Below, in pieces: positions 15,409 through 23,035 of a DNA stretch of 64,000 bases. The notes beneath the pieces were generated by a model, which was not told the origin of the DNA, did not search any database, and worked only from the letters and a program-made list of their open reading frames with translations. Origin of the DNA: Bacteroidia bacterium (GTDB taxonomy: Bacteria; Bacteroidota; Bacteroidia; B-17B0; Aurantibacillaceae); contig JAEUTP010000015.1 of the NCBI GenBank assembly GCA_016787705.1, positions 233,685 to 297,684 on the forward strand, written 5' to 3'. Position 1 is the stretch's first letter; every line of letters starts with the position of its first letter. A program made the position numbers and the translations under genes.

Positions 15409-17595
15409 ATGAAAGATAAATTTTACTTGTTAATGTTTGTACTTTGTTTAAACACGCTAATTCAAGCATCGCCTACTGTTACTGTTCAGTTCATTAAAAC
15501 CGACCAGTTTGGCTATAAACCTTCAGCACAAAAAATTGCGGTTATTTCTAATCCAATTACCGGCTTTAATAATGGCACGCCTTTTAATCCAGGCTCTACT
15601 TACCAGGTGCGCGACTGGTTAACAGATGTTGCAGTTTACACCGGCAGCATTACTGCATGGAATGGTGGCGCCACGCAAACGCAAAGCGGTGATAAAGCAT
15701 GGTGGTTCGATTTTTCGTCGGTTAACACAACAGGGTCTTATTACATTTTTGATGTTACCAACAATGTTGGCTCTTACCGTTTTGAGATAAACAATTGTGT
15801 GTATAATGATGTATTAACACAGGCAGTTCGTATGTTTTATTTTGCACGTTGCGGCTCTGCTAAAACAACAAGTAATGCCACGGTTGCATGGGCCGACGCT
15901 GCTTGTCACGCAGGCACACAGCAGGATACTGATTGCCGTTTATATAACAACTCCAACGTTTCAACATCAAAAAATTTAAGCGGAGGCTGGCATGATGCGG
16001 GTGATTATAACAAGTATGTGAATTTTACATGGAGTACATTAACAGATCTTTTGTTGGCTTATGAAGAAAACCCAACTGTTTGGATGGACAATTATAATAT
16101 TCCTGAAAGCGGTAATGGAATTCCTGACATTTTAGATGAGATAAAATATGAATTAGATTGGCTTTTAAAAATGCAACAATCTAACGGTTCGGTGCTTTCC
16201 GTAGTTGGTGGTGGGGCTTTAAGTCCACCAAGTACTGATGTGGCTTTTAGAAAGTATGGCCCGGCAAATACATCGGCCGCTTTAACCTGCGCTGCTATGT
16301 TTGCATTAGCTGCTATGCAATATACAGCCGCCAGCCAAACAGCTTACGCTACAACTTTGCAAACTGCCGCTATCAATGCGTATAACTGGGCTGTGGCCAA
16401 TCCAAATGTAACATTCAATAATACAGGTTTACTTGCCGCGGGGGAACAGGAGATTGCTGCTTACGATCTTGCTGCCAGAAAAGTTTGCGCTGCTGTTTAT
16501 TTATATGCTTTAACGGGTACTGCTTCTTATAAAAGTTTTGTAGATGCCAATTATACCAATATCCATTTATTGCAATGGACCTTTGCATATCCTTTCGAAG
16601 GGCCAGAGCAGGATGCATTACTATATTATACAAAAACACCGGGCGCAACGGCAAGTGTAAAAACGGCCATTTTAAATGCGTATACAGGATCAATGCAAAG
16701 TAATAATGCCGATAACCTGCCTGCATACACCAATAAAACAGATGCTTACAGGGCATGGCTGGCAAATAACAATTATACCTGGAACAGTAATCAGACAAAA
16801 TCAAAACAGGGTAATATGTTCTTAGCCATGAATCAGTATTCATTAAATTCTGCTAATGCAACTAATTACACAAACGCAGCTTCGGGTTTTGTGCATTATT
16901 TTCATGGCGTTAACCCGCTTTCAAAAACCTACTTAAGTAATATGGGAAGTTATGGCGCTGAGAATTCGGTAACACAATTTTATCATGGTTGGTTTAAAGA
17001 TGGGAGCGCTTTGTGGGATGAAGTTGGCGTATCTACATATGGCCCACCTCCGGGCTACATTCCCGGCGGACCAAATCCAGGTTATGCCTTAGATGCCTGC
17101 TGTCCTAACGGTTGTGGCAGCCCATCAAATAACGCTTTATGTTTAACCAATGTAACACCGCCAATGGGCCAACCCATTCAAAAATCGTATAAAGATTTTA
17201 ATAACGATTGGCCTGTGAATTCATGGACCATAAGCGAAGCAGGTATTTACACTAATGCAGCTTATGTAAGATTGCTTTCTAAATTTTGCACTAATGTTAT
17301 TTGCACAACTACATTAACAACTGGCATACAAAACAATGAGCTAACTGGCGGCGGTTTGGTGCAAACTATTTACCCACAACCGGCCGAAAATAAAATGACC
17401 GTTAAATTTTACAACAGCGAGAATACAGTAGATTTATTATTGTACGATGTAAGCGGCAAACAGCTTATCTCTAAAACCGAAAGCATTACTAACGGTTTAG
17501 CAGAAGTTGATCTTACAGGAATTGCACCGGGCGTTTACTTTTTAAAAGTGAGTTCTAAAAACAAAACGGAGGTGAGGAAGGTTGTGAAGGAGTGA
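15409..17595 (+). CDS. GH9 family endoglucanase (cellulase), T9SS-exported
   Basis: 728 residues from ATG 15409 (MKDKFYLLMFVLCLNTLIQA signal peptide); an in-frame TTG at 15385 is less likely. Residues about 25-130 are the immunoglobulin-like CelD_N domain (IKTDQFGYKPSAQKIAVIS). The (alpha/alpha)6 catalytic domain has SGGWHDAGDYNKYVN with the paired catalytic Asp, FHGVNPLSKTYL, and SISEAGIYTNAAYV-like WTISEAGIYTNAAYV with the acid Glu. A Cys-rich insert (CCPNGCG...) sits before the end. The last ~75 residues (YPQPAENKMTVKFYN ... GVYFLKVSSKNKTEVRKVVK) are a type A T9SS sorting signal, so the enzyme is secreted or fixed to the cell surface. It hydrolyses beta-1,4-glucan. Confidence 0.93.
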   Translation: MKDKFYLLMFVLCLNTLIQASPTVTVQFIKTDQFGYKPSAQKIAVISNPITGFNNGTPFNPGSTYQVRDWLTDVAVYTGSITAWNGGATQTQSGDKAWWFDFSSVNTTGSYYIFDVTNNVGSYRFEINNCVYNDVLTQAVRMFYFARCGSAKTTSNATVAWADAACHAGTQQDTDCRLYNNSNVSTSKNLSGGWHDAGDYNKYVNFTWSTLTDLLLAYEENPTVWMDNYNIPESGNGIPDILDEIKYELDWLLKMQQSNGSVLSVVGGGALSPPSTDVAFRKYGPANTSAALTCAAMFALAAMQYTAASQTAYATTLQTAAINAYNWAVANPNVTFNNTGLLAAGEQEIAAYDLAARKVCAAVYLYALTGTASYKSFVDANYTNIHLLQWTFAYPFEGPEQDALLYYTKTPGATASVKTAILNAYTGSMQSNNADNLPAYTNKTDAYRAWLANNNYTWNSNQTKSKQGNMFLAMNQYSLNSANATNYTNAASGFVHYFHGVNPLSKTYLSNMGSYGAENSVTQFYHGWFKDGSALWDEVGVSTYGPPPGYIPGGPNPGYALDACCPNGCGSPSNNALCLTNVTPPMGQPIQKSYKDFNNDWPVNSWTISEAGIYTNAAYVRLLSKFCTNVICTTTLTTGIQNNELTGGGLVQTIYPQPAENKMTVKFYNSENTVDLLLYDVSGKQLISKTESITNGLAEVDLTGIAPGVYFLKVSSKNKTEVRKVVKE

Positions 17596-17628
17596 TGTCA
17601 TCTCTGATACAATAAAATATACCCTACG

Positions 17629-17680
17629 CTTCGACTCCGCTCAGCTTGACACATACCCGTCACCCTGAGCGGATTTGAAG
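17629..17680. repeat. REP-like palindromic element
   Basis: CTTCGACTCCGCTCAG (17629-17644) and CTGAGCGGATTTGAAG (17665-17680) are complementary at 14 of 16 positions, with a 20-base loop. Same family as the elements at 15.2 and 23.0 kb. It lies between the convergent cellulase and histidine kinase genes and may also end transcription. Confidence 0.7.
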
Positions 17681-17744
17681 GGTTGGTTATCAAGTGCAGC
17701 ATGCATATTTAGTAAAAATTGTTCAAAGATCGAATGTTTTGTTT

Positions 17745-18617
17745 TTAATTGATTTTTTTTCTGGTAGAGGTATCCATAAAAATAATTTTAAATTTTGTAC
17801 CCTTTATGGCGTCAATCTCAACAATGCCGCCTAATTGCCTGGCTAATAATTTTATTAAATTTAGCCCCAGGCCTTCAATAGTTGTATTTGTATCAAAGCC
17901 CGAACCGTTATCTGAATAAGAAAATTCATACATTTTATCAGTGCGCACATTTAAACCAACAGTAATGTTGCAATTTTTATTGTTATTAAAAGCGTATTTT
18001 ATCGAATTGGTAACTAACTCATTGAGAATTAAACCCAATGGTACAGATGTATCTATATCTAAATAAAGGCCGGATTTATTATATGTAAACTCTATGTTAT
18101 TTGCTTTTATCTCAAGAATGGAGATGATTGAGCTATAAAGACTCGTTAAATAATCATCAATATTTACTTCAGATAAATTATCACTTTGATATAATTTTTC
18201 ATGTACTTGTGCAATGGCAGATATTTTGCTTCTGCTTTCAGAAAATAATAACTTCAGATCGTTAGCTTTTATTTTGTTAGACTGAAGGCCAAGTAAGCTG
18301 GAGATAATTTGTAAGTTATTTTTAACCCTATGGTGTATTTCTTTTAATAAAACTTCTTTTTCTTTTAAGCTCTTTTTTATTTGATTTGAATTGGCAACCA
18401 GCTCTATATTTTTGATGTTTATCTCTTCTTTTTGTTTAATAACCTCTTTTGTTCTTTCAAGCACGGTTCCTTCCAGGTTTTCATACAAATAAGCGTTTTC
18501 AAGAGCAATAGCCGTATAAGTGGCAAGGGTTCTGAGCATATCTATATGATATTCTTTATAGGCATATTTTCTAAAGCTCTGAACTGTAATAACACCTAAA
18601 ATTTTTTCACCTAACAT
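17745..18617 (-). CDS. Sensor histidine kinase, C-terminal fragment (frameshifted)
   Basis: 290 residues beginning inside a GAF domain: [20 protein letters not shown] corresponds to the second half of GAF2, whose first half ends the preceding reading frame. A short coiled coil ([13 protein letters not shown]) leads to a HisKA_2 dimerisation box with the phospho-accepting His95/96 in [12 protein letters not shown], then the HATPase domain with its N box ([13 protein letters not shown]), G1 (DNGSGFD) and G2 ([10 protein letters not shown]). The kinase module is intact. The ATG at 18617 is probably an internal methionine of the original full-length protein (see the frameshift at 18620). It would be a cytosolic kinase fed by TPR and GAF inputs. 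Confidence 0.85.
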   Translation of the reverse strand: MLGEKILGVITVQSFRKYAYKEYHIDMLRTLATYTAIALENAYLYENLEGTVLERTKEVIKQKEEINIKNIELVANSNQIKKSLKEKEVLLKEIHHRVKNNLQIISSLLGLQSNKIKANDLKLLFSESRSKISAIAQVHEKLYQSDNLSEVNIDDYLTSLYSSIISILEIKANNIEFTYNKSGLYLDIDTSVPLGLILNELVTNSIKYAFNNNKNCNITVGLNVRTDKMYEFSYSDNGSGFDTNTTIEGLGLNLIKLLARQLGGIVEIDAIKGTKFKIIFMDTSTRKKIN

Positions 18618-20644
18618 AATGGTGTAAATAACAATGAGCTTGGCATATCGCCGGAAACTACCCGAATTTCATTTACATACTTCTTAAATTCTTTTTCATT
18701 ATCATTTAAAAATATATCTGTTTTGTTTTTTAAGCACCATACAGAATAATTATTATCATCTGTTAGTGGTATTATTTCGTTTCTATCGCTTAATACATTT
18801 CTCTCAATGTCATACTTATATTCAATAGCATTTAATTCTGGTTTATAAATTCGTACCCCAAAGCAATCGGCTTCCATTATTTCATTTATTGAAAAATGCA
18901 GTTTTTTAAAAATTTTTCCGAGGTTTAAATTTGATGTTATTTCTTTTCCAATTTCACTGAGTTTTTTATTATTAACATATGTTCGCTCTATTTGTTCTTT
19001 ACTTATTATAAGCTCCTTGGTTCGTTCGATGATTTTAAACTCCTGCTCTTCATACATTTTTGCGTTTTCAATAGCTATAGCTGTATATGTAGCAAGATTT
19101 TTAAAAATGTTGATATGATAATTACTGTAAGCGTTTTTTTTGAAGCTTTGAACGGTCATTACTCCCAAAACCGAATCTTTATAAAATAGTGGCAGGTACA
19201 TGGCAGAAACTCCAAATTTACCGGCTTTTGGCTCAGTGTTTTCTTTTATAAAATTTGATATATCCTTATCAAAATCATTAATAATGATCTGTCGTGATTC
19301 ATTAAAGCAAATAGCCGTAAGCCGGTTAGTTTCCTCAAGGTTAAACTTTAAATTTTCAAATCTTTCATCGCCTTCTATAACTAAAGGATATATGATAGCA
19401 TTTTCTTCTTCCTTAAAAATACCAATCCCAAATCCGGTAGCATCCATTAATTCATTTACATTTTTATAAACGGTGTTTACAATAGTAGCAACCGATAAAC
19501 TGGAAATAATTTTTTGACCGATTTCACTCATTAGTATCAAACTCTCAGAAAAATTTTGCAATTCTTTCGCTTTTTCTTCAAGAATGATCTTATCAGATTG
19601 TGATTTGATAACCTTGTTTTGAAAGTCTAAACTTTTTAAAAGCTGAACAGTTTTAAAGTTGCGAACGTCTTCTTTAGTGTTATGAAATATTTTATAAAAT
19701 TTAAGCGCTTTTGCAGGTTCATTTATAAATTCAAACAGTTCGGCTAGTTTTTCGCTGGCCTGAAAGATGCCTTCTTTATTATTTATTTTTTTGCAAATAT
19801 CATACACTTCGGTTAAGTTGATAATGGCGTTTTGATAATCAGCCTTTTTAATATATAAAATCCCAATATTTTTAAGAGTAGTTGCCACTCCAAATTTAAA
19901 ATCAATTTTTTTTCGAATAATTAAGCTTTCATTAAATTTTGAAAGAGCTTTTTCATAGTCATTTTTACCGGTATAAGCCCTTCCAAGGCCATCAAGCGCA
20001 AAGGCCCTTACGCGAAGGTTACCGGTTAACTCATCAATTATTTTTATGCAATCGGTATAATATTTAATGGCAACATCGTATTCTTGTAAATTAATATGTG
20101 TTTCGCCCAAGCCATCTAAAACCTTTATAAGTATTTCATTTAAATTATACTCTTCGCAAATTGTTTTACTTTTTGTTAGAGAGTTTAATGCCTCTTCGTT
20201 TTGGTCTAAAGTATATAACACAGTGCCAATACCATTAAGGCCATCGGCTATGCCAAACTTATAATCTATTTCAGTACTAAGACTAAGGCATGTTTGATAA
20301 TATTTTAAAGAAGTATCATAGTCCGACAAATAAAAAAAGTTACTTCCAAGAATGTAGTGCGCATCAGCTTCGTTTTTTTTATCGTTAAGCGCTTGAAACA
20401 GCGAAATTGCCTGAAAACAAAGATTGGCAGACTCGTCATTCCTGGAATTCCAAACATAGCAGGCAGAAAGAGTTTTTTTTGCACAGGCAATACCAAACAG
20501 GTATTCGCTTTTTTCTGAATCTTCAAGCGCTTTGCTTGCAAGAGCAATTGATTTATAAGAATCTTCCCTGTTTATGCTCCATGCAAGTGCGTTTAAATCA
20601 TCTATAACTTTGTGATTTGTTATATCAGGTTTGTTTTTTAACAC
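18611..20644 (-). CDS. TPR-GAF-GAF sensor, N-terminal fragment of a histidine kinase (frameshifted)
   Basis: 677 residues. Residues about 1-345 are TPR-like repeats of 36-40 residues ([60 protein letters not shown]). A coiled coil follows, then GAF1 (about 365-525; [17 protein letters not shown]) and the first part of GAF2, stopping at SLLFTPLC. Shifting frame at 18620 gives [20 protein letters not shown], which aligns with GAF1 and restores one ~960-residue kinase. No transmembrane segment is present, so it is cytosolic. It lies 24 bases after the LytTR regulator gene on the same strand, its obvious partner. Confidence 0.85.
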   Translation of the reverse strand: MLKNKPDITNHKVIDDLNALAWSINREDSYKSIALASKALEDSEKSEYLFGIACAKKTLSACYVWNSRNDESANLCFQAISLFQALNDKKNEADAHYILGSNFFYLSDYDTSLKYYQTCLSLSTEIDYKFGIADGLNGIGTVLYTLDQNEEALNSLTKSKTICEEYNLNEILIKVLDGLGETHINLQEYDVAIKYYTDCIKIIDELTGNLRVRAFALDGLGRAYTGKNDYEKALSKFNESLIIRKKIDFKFGVATTLKNIGILYIKKADYQNAIINLTEVYDICKKINNKEGIFQASEKLAELFEFINEPAKALKFYKIFHNTKEDVRNFKTVQLLKSLDFQNKVIKSQSDKIILEEKAKELQNFSESLILMSEIGQKIISSLSVATIVNTVYKNVNELMDATGFGIGIFKEEENAIIYPLVIEGDERFENLKFNLEETNRLTAICFNESRQIIINDFDKDISNFIKENTEPKAGKFGVSAMYLPLFYKDSVLGVMTVQSFKKNAYSNYHINIFKNLATYTAIAIENAKMYEEQEFKIIERTKELIISKEQIERTYVNNKKLSEIGKEITSNLNLGKIFKKLHFSINEIMEADCFGVRIYKPELNAIEYKYDIERNVLSDRNEIIPLTDDNNYSVWCLKNKTDIFLNDNEKEFKKYVNEIRVVSGDMPSSLLFTPLC

Positions 20645-20668
20645 AGTAAAGATTTAGTAGATTAATAA

Positions 20669-21376
20669 TTATAACATTTTTTGAAATGTGGTTGATACAT
20701 CGTTGCGGTATAATTTGCTTATAGGTATTTCAATAGTGTCACTCATTATTATTTTGTTTAAATTGAATGATTGAACATGCTTAATGTTTATTATATAAGA
20801 TTTATGCGTTCGTAAAAAAATTTCTTTCAGGTTAGTATCTAAAATACTGCCAATGCTTGTTCGTAGTGTAAACTTTTTTTGTTTTGTAAATACCTCCGTA
20901 TAATTGCCAACGCCTTTTAAATAGATGACATCATTAACAGGAACTTTTACAAACATATCTTTTTCTCTTATAAATAAAGAATCAGTAAACTTAATTATAG
21001 GAGATGCCTTTTCATTAAGGCTCGAAATAGCGATTTCGAGCGCCGAATATATCGAAGCTCTATTAATAGGTTTTGGTAAATAAGCATTTGGTTTGGTTTT
21101 TAAAGCAATGTCAATTGTGCTTTTGTCTGTGTTTGAAGTAAGATATATAAAAGGAGTTGCTCTATTCTTGTTTAAATAATTTGCAAAATCAATACCTGTT
21201 TTATTACCGCTAAGATTAATATCGATAATTGCAATGTCAGGTTTAACTTTCTCTGATTGTTCAACCGCCTCCGTATAATTAATGGCCGTATAAAAGTTTT
21301 CGTATCCAAAGTCTTTTAAAATTTGAATTATTTCATAGCTAATGATCAATTCATCCTCTAAAATCAGAATATTCAT
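20669..21376 (-). CDS. LytTR family DNA-binding response regulator
   Basis: 235 residues. The receiver domain (1-120) has the acidic pair Glu7/Asp8, phospho-acceptor Asp52 in AIIDINLSG, and the conserved Lys in AYLPKPI. The LytTR DNA-binding domain (about 135-235) has VYLKGVGNYTEVFTKQKKF and FLRTHKSYIINIKHV. LytTR regulators bind paired 9-base direct repeats upstream of targets. It is the first gene of a two- (originally) gene unit with the TPR-GAF kinase. The 526-base gene-free stretch upstream is rich in hairpins and may hold its own binding sites. Confidence 0.93.
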   Translation of the reverse strand: MNILILEDELIISYEIIQILKDFGYENFYTAINYTEAVEQSEKVKPDIAIIDINLSGNKTGIDFANYLNKNRATPFIYLTSNTDKSTIDIALKTKPNAYLPKPINRASIYSALEIAISSLNEKASPIIKFTDSLFIREKDMFVKVPVNDVIYLKGVGNYTEVFTKQKKFTLRTSIGSILDTNLKEIFLRTHKSYIINIKHVQSFNLNKIIMSDTIEIPISKLYRNDVSTTFQKML

Positions 21377-21716
21377 AAATTTTTTTTTAAATATATGTAT
21401 TTATCTGCACAATAATATTTAAGTCAAATAATAAAGTGTGGTGAGTTTTTTGAGTTTTATTTGCAATAAAAATAAATTAAATTTTCTCAATCATAATAAA
21501 AGCAATGAGTAAACTGAAACTCGGCTAATCCGATTTAGACATCATTAAGTATTTTAAGTACCGTTTTAATAAATATAAGCTATAATTTCGCTTTTAAGTA
21601 ATGATGTCAAGCCGGCAGATATTAAAAATTTTATAATACAGAATTTATAGTATTAAGCCGGTTAACTTGAAAGATCTGCCAGTTTCTTTTACTCTTCATT
21701 TAGGAAATTGGCAGGG

Positions 21717-21767
21717 GGTAGAGGTTAAGGTAGTCTTCATGGGTATTGACTACCTTTAATCTTTACC
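21717..21767 (+). ncRNA. Core hairpin of a candidate structured RNA
   Basis: GGTAGAGGTTAAGGTAGTC (21717-21735) pairs with GACTACCTTTAATCTTTACC (21748-21767) around a 12-base loop: about 18 pairs with one bulge, and the departures from Watson-Crick are G-U pairs. Such G-U tolerance points to RNA rather than DNA-level function. Whether this is a stand-alone RNA or the leader of the downstream dehydrogenase gene is open. Confidence 0.35.
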
Positions 21768-21842
21768 AACTATAGCACTAAATGTAAACATATAAAAATT
21801 TTAAGATGGCTAGTGGTTTTGAGTTTTTAACTGTTAGTAAAT

Positions 21843-21880
21843 AAGAATGGGGCGCGTTTTGTGTTCGCTTCCCCATTCTT
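21843..21880 (+). promoter_or_regulatory. Stem-loop directly before the dehydrogenase start
   Basis: AAGAATGGGG and CCCCATTCTT form a perfect ten-base stem with an 18-base loop, ending 22 bases before ATG 21903. Followed only by TTCATTAATACC, it lacks a T-run, so it is either a weak terminator of an upstream RNA or a translational/transcript stability element of the dehydrogenase. Confidence 0.5.
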
Positions 21881-21902
21881 TCATTAATACCAAAAAAGAA
21901 AA

Positions 21903-22220
21903 ATGAAAAAAACGATTGTTGTTACGGGTGCCTCAGGAGGTGTTGGATTTCAAACCGCTTTATTAATGGCCGGAAAAGGACATAATGTGTATGCAACCAT
22001 GTGCCGTATAGATAGAAAGGAAAAATTATTAAAGGCTGCCAGCGATATGAACGTTAAGTTAAGCATTTTAAAACTGGATGTAACTGATCAAAAAAGCATT
22101 GATACCTGTATGGAAGAAGTAATTAAACGGGAAGGAAAAATAGATGTACTTATTAATACAACCGCCGTTTATTTTTTAAACCAAGTGAAATGTCTTCTGA
22201 TACGGAGATACAACGTTTAA
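21903..22220 (+). CDS. Short-chain dehydrogenase/reductase, N-terminal fragment (frameshifted)
   Basis: 105 residues: TGASGGVGFQTALLMAGKGHNVYATM is the Rossmann start with the TGxxxGxG nucleotide motif at residues 8-15, followed by LKLDVTDQKSI and IDVLINTTAVY (where the family has NNAG). After residue 95 the frame runs into non-homologous residues (VKCLLIRRYNV) and stops. The other frame takes over at 22187 with EMSSDTEIQRLMNINYYGI, as in intact SDRs. One missing base between 22186 and 22187 explains both halves. NTTA in place of NNAG is a further departure, in keeping with decay. Confidence 0.75.
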   Translation: MKKTIVVTGASGGVGFQTALLMAGKGHNVYATMCRIDRKEKLLKAASDMNVKLSILKLDVTDQKSIDTCMEEVIKREGKIDVLINTTAVYFLNQVKCLLIRRYNV

Positions 22221-22765
22221 TGAATATTAATTACTATGGAATAATAAGAGTTACCAACGCTGTACTACCTCATATGAAAAAAATAAAATCAGGGCATATT
22301 ATTAATATTAGTTCTGTATGCGGCCTTGTAGGCCAACCGTTTAATGAAATTTATTGTGCAACAAAATTTGCTATAGAAGGTTATACTGAGGCATTGTCAA
22401 CCTATTTAACTCCTTTTTTTAATTTAAAATTTACTATTATTGAACCAGATGAATTTGACCGCTTGTTTACAAATGGAAACGTGTCTGAGATTTTAAACTC
22501 TAACGTAAATTCAAAAAACGAATATCTGGAAATTATCGAGAAATATGTTACTTCAAGCAAATCTATTTTAAAAGACAATGAAGCGGTGGTTCAGCAAAGT
22601 GTAAATCAGGTTGCTGAAGTAATTAATTATTGTATCGAAACGGAAACCCCACCATTGAGGATAAGGACTTCAACCCGTTCGGAAGAACTATGTAGCTTAA
22701 AAACGCAGGCAGATCCAAATGGATTAAAATCTTCAAAAAAAGTAACGTCTTATTTTTTCAATTGA
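22190..22765 (+). CDS. Short-chain dehydrogenase/reductase, C-terminal fragment (frameshifted)
   Basis: 191 residues overlapping the N-terminal fragment by 31 bases in another frame. MSSDTEIQRLMNINYYGIIR leads to catalytic Ser in INISSVCGLVG and the YxxxK pair in YCATKFAIEGY. The rest has the classical SDR tail. The first methionine is most likely internal to the original protein. The active-site Ser-Tyr-Lys is kept, so a single compensating base would restore a complete ~287-residue NAD(P)-dependent oxidoreductase. Substrate unknown. Confidence 0.75.
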   Translation: MSSDTEIQRLMNINYYGIIRVTNAVLPHMKKIKSGHIINISSVCGLVGQPFNEIYCATKFAIEGYTEALSTYLTPFFNLKFTIIEPDEFDRLFTNGNVSEILNSNVNSKNEYLEIIEKYVTSSKSILKDNEAVVQQSVNQVAEVINYCIETETPPLRIRTSTRSEELCSLKTQADPNGLKSSKKVTSYFFN

Positions 22766-22774
22766 TTGTTTTAG

Positions 22775-22894
22775 CAAAAAAACACCAACGACAATGCTAA
22801 TGATTTTGACTTGTAGCATTTGTCTGAAGGTTTATATTATGTTCGTGATCTATCTGAAAGCTTTGTTGACGTACTTAAAATAGTTAAAGACTGA
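22775..22894 (+). pseudogene. Decayed end of a T9SS C-terminal sorting domain
   Basis: Read in one frame, the bases after the dehydrogenase stop give ...NANDFDL, an in-frame TAG, then HLSEGLYYVRDLSESFVDVL and KIVKD before a TGA. 'DLSxLSxGxYYVRxLSE...VxKIVK' is the last block of a type A T9SS sorting domain. The rest of the parent gene is gone, and the frame is open upstream only to TAG 22772-22774. It is a remnant of a secreted-protein gene left between the dehydrogenase and the AsmA gene. Confidence 0.45.
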
Positions 22895-22917
22895 TTTAAA
22901 TTTATACGATCGTTTAT

Positions 22918-22950
22918 AAAAAAACCTCACCATTACGGAGAGGGTTTTTT
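22918..22950. terminator. Terminator-like hairpin between convergent genes
   Basis: AAAAAAACCTC (22918-22928) and GAGGGTTTTTT (22940-22950) pair with one bulged base. A- and T-runs flank the stem, so it can act in both directions: for the dehydrogenase/remnant on plus and for the AsmA-like gene on minus. Confidence 0.65.
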
Positions 22951-22965
22951 AATTTTATTTAGTTT

Positions 22966-23020
22966 GTTATGTCGAGCGGATTCGAGAGTGCGTATGTTTC
23001 TCGACTCCGCTCGAAATGAC
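22966..23020. repeat. REP-like palindromic element (TCGAGCGGAGTCGA family)
   Basis: The 22-base arms 22966-22987 (GTTATGTCGAGCGGATTCGAGA) — key core TCGAGCGGA — and 22999-23020 are complementary at 19 of 22 positions with an 11-base loop. It is the best preserved copy of the family in the window and lies 15 bases beyond the stop of the AsmA-like gene. Confidence 0.75.
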
Positions 23021-23035
23021 ACGCTCTGTGAAGAA

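Larger units (their letters stand above)
21377..21902. other. 526-base gene-free region with at least four strong stem-loops
   Basis: Between the divergent LytTR regulator and the dehydrogenase there is no credible ORF. From 21612 the sequence holds a run of RNA-like stems on the plus strand. They are CCGGC...GCCGG around an inner TAATAC/GTATTA; CTGCCAGTTTC (21676) with GAAATTGGCAG (21704); GGTAGAGGTTAAGGTAGTC (21717) with GACTACC... (21748-21767), which includes several G-U pairs; CACTA/TAGTG; and AAGAATGGGG (21843) with CCCCATTCTT (21871). A TATAATTTCG near 21580 could be its promoter. It looks more like a structured RNA or leader than empty spacer. Confidence 0.5.
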
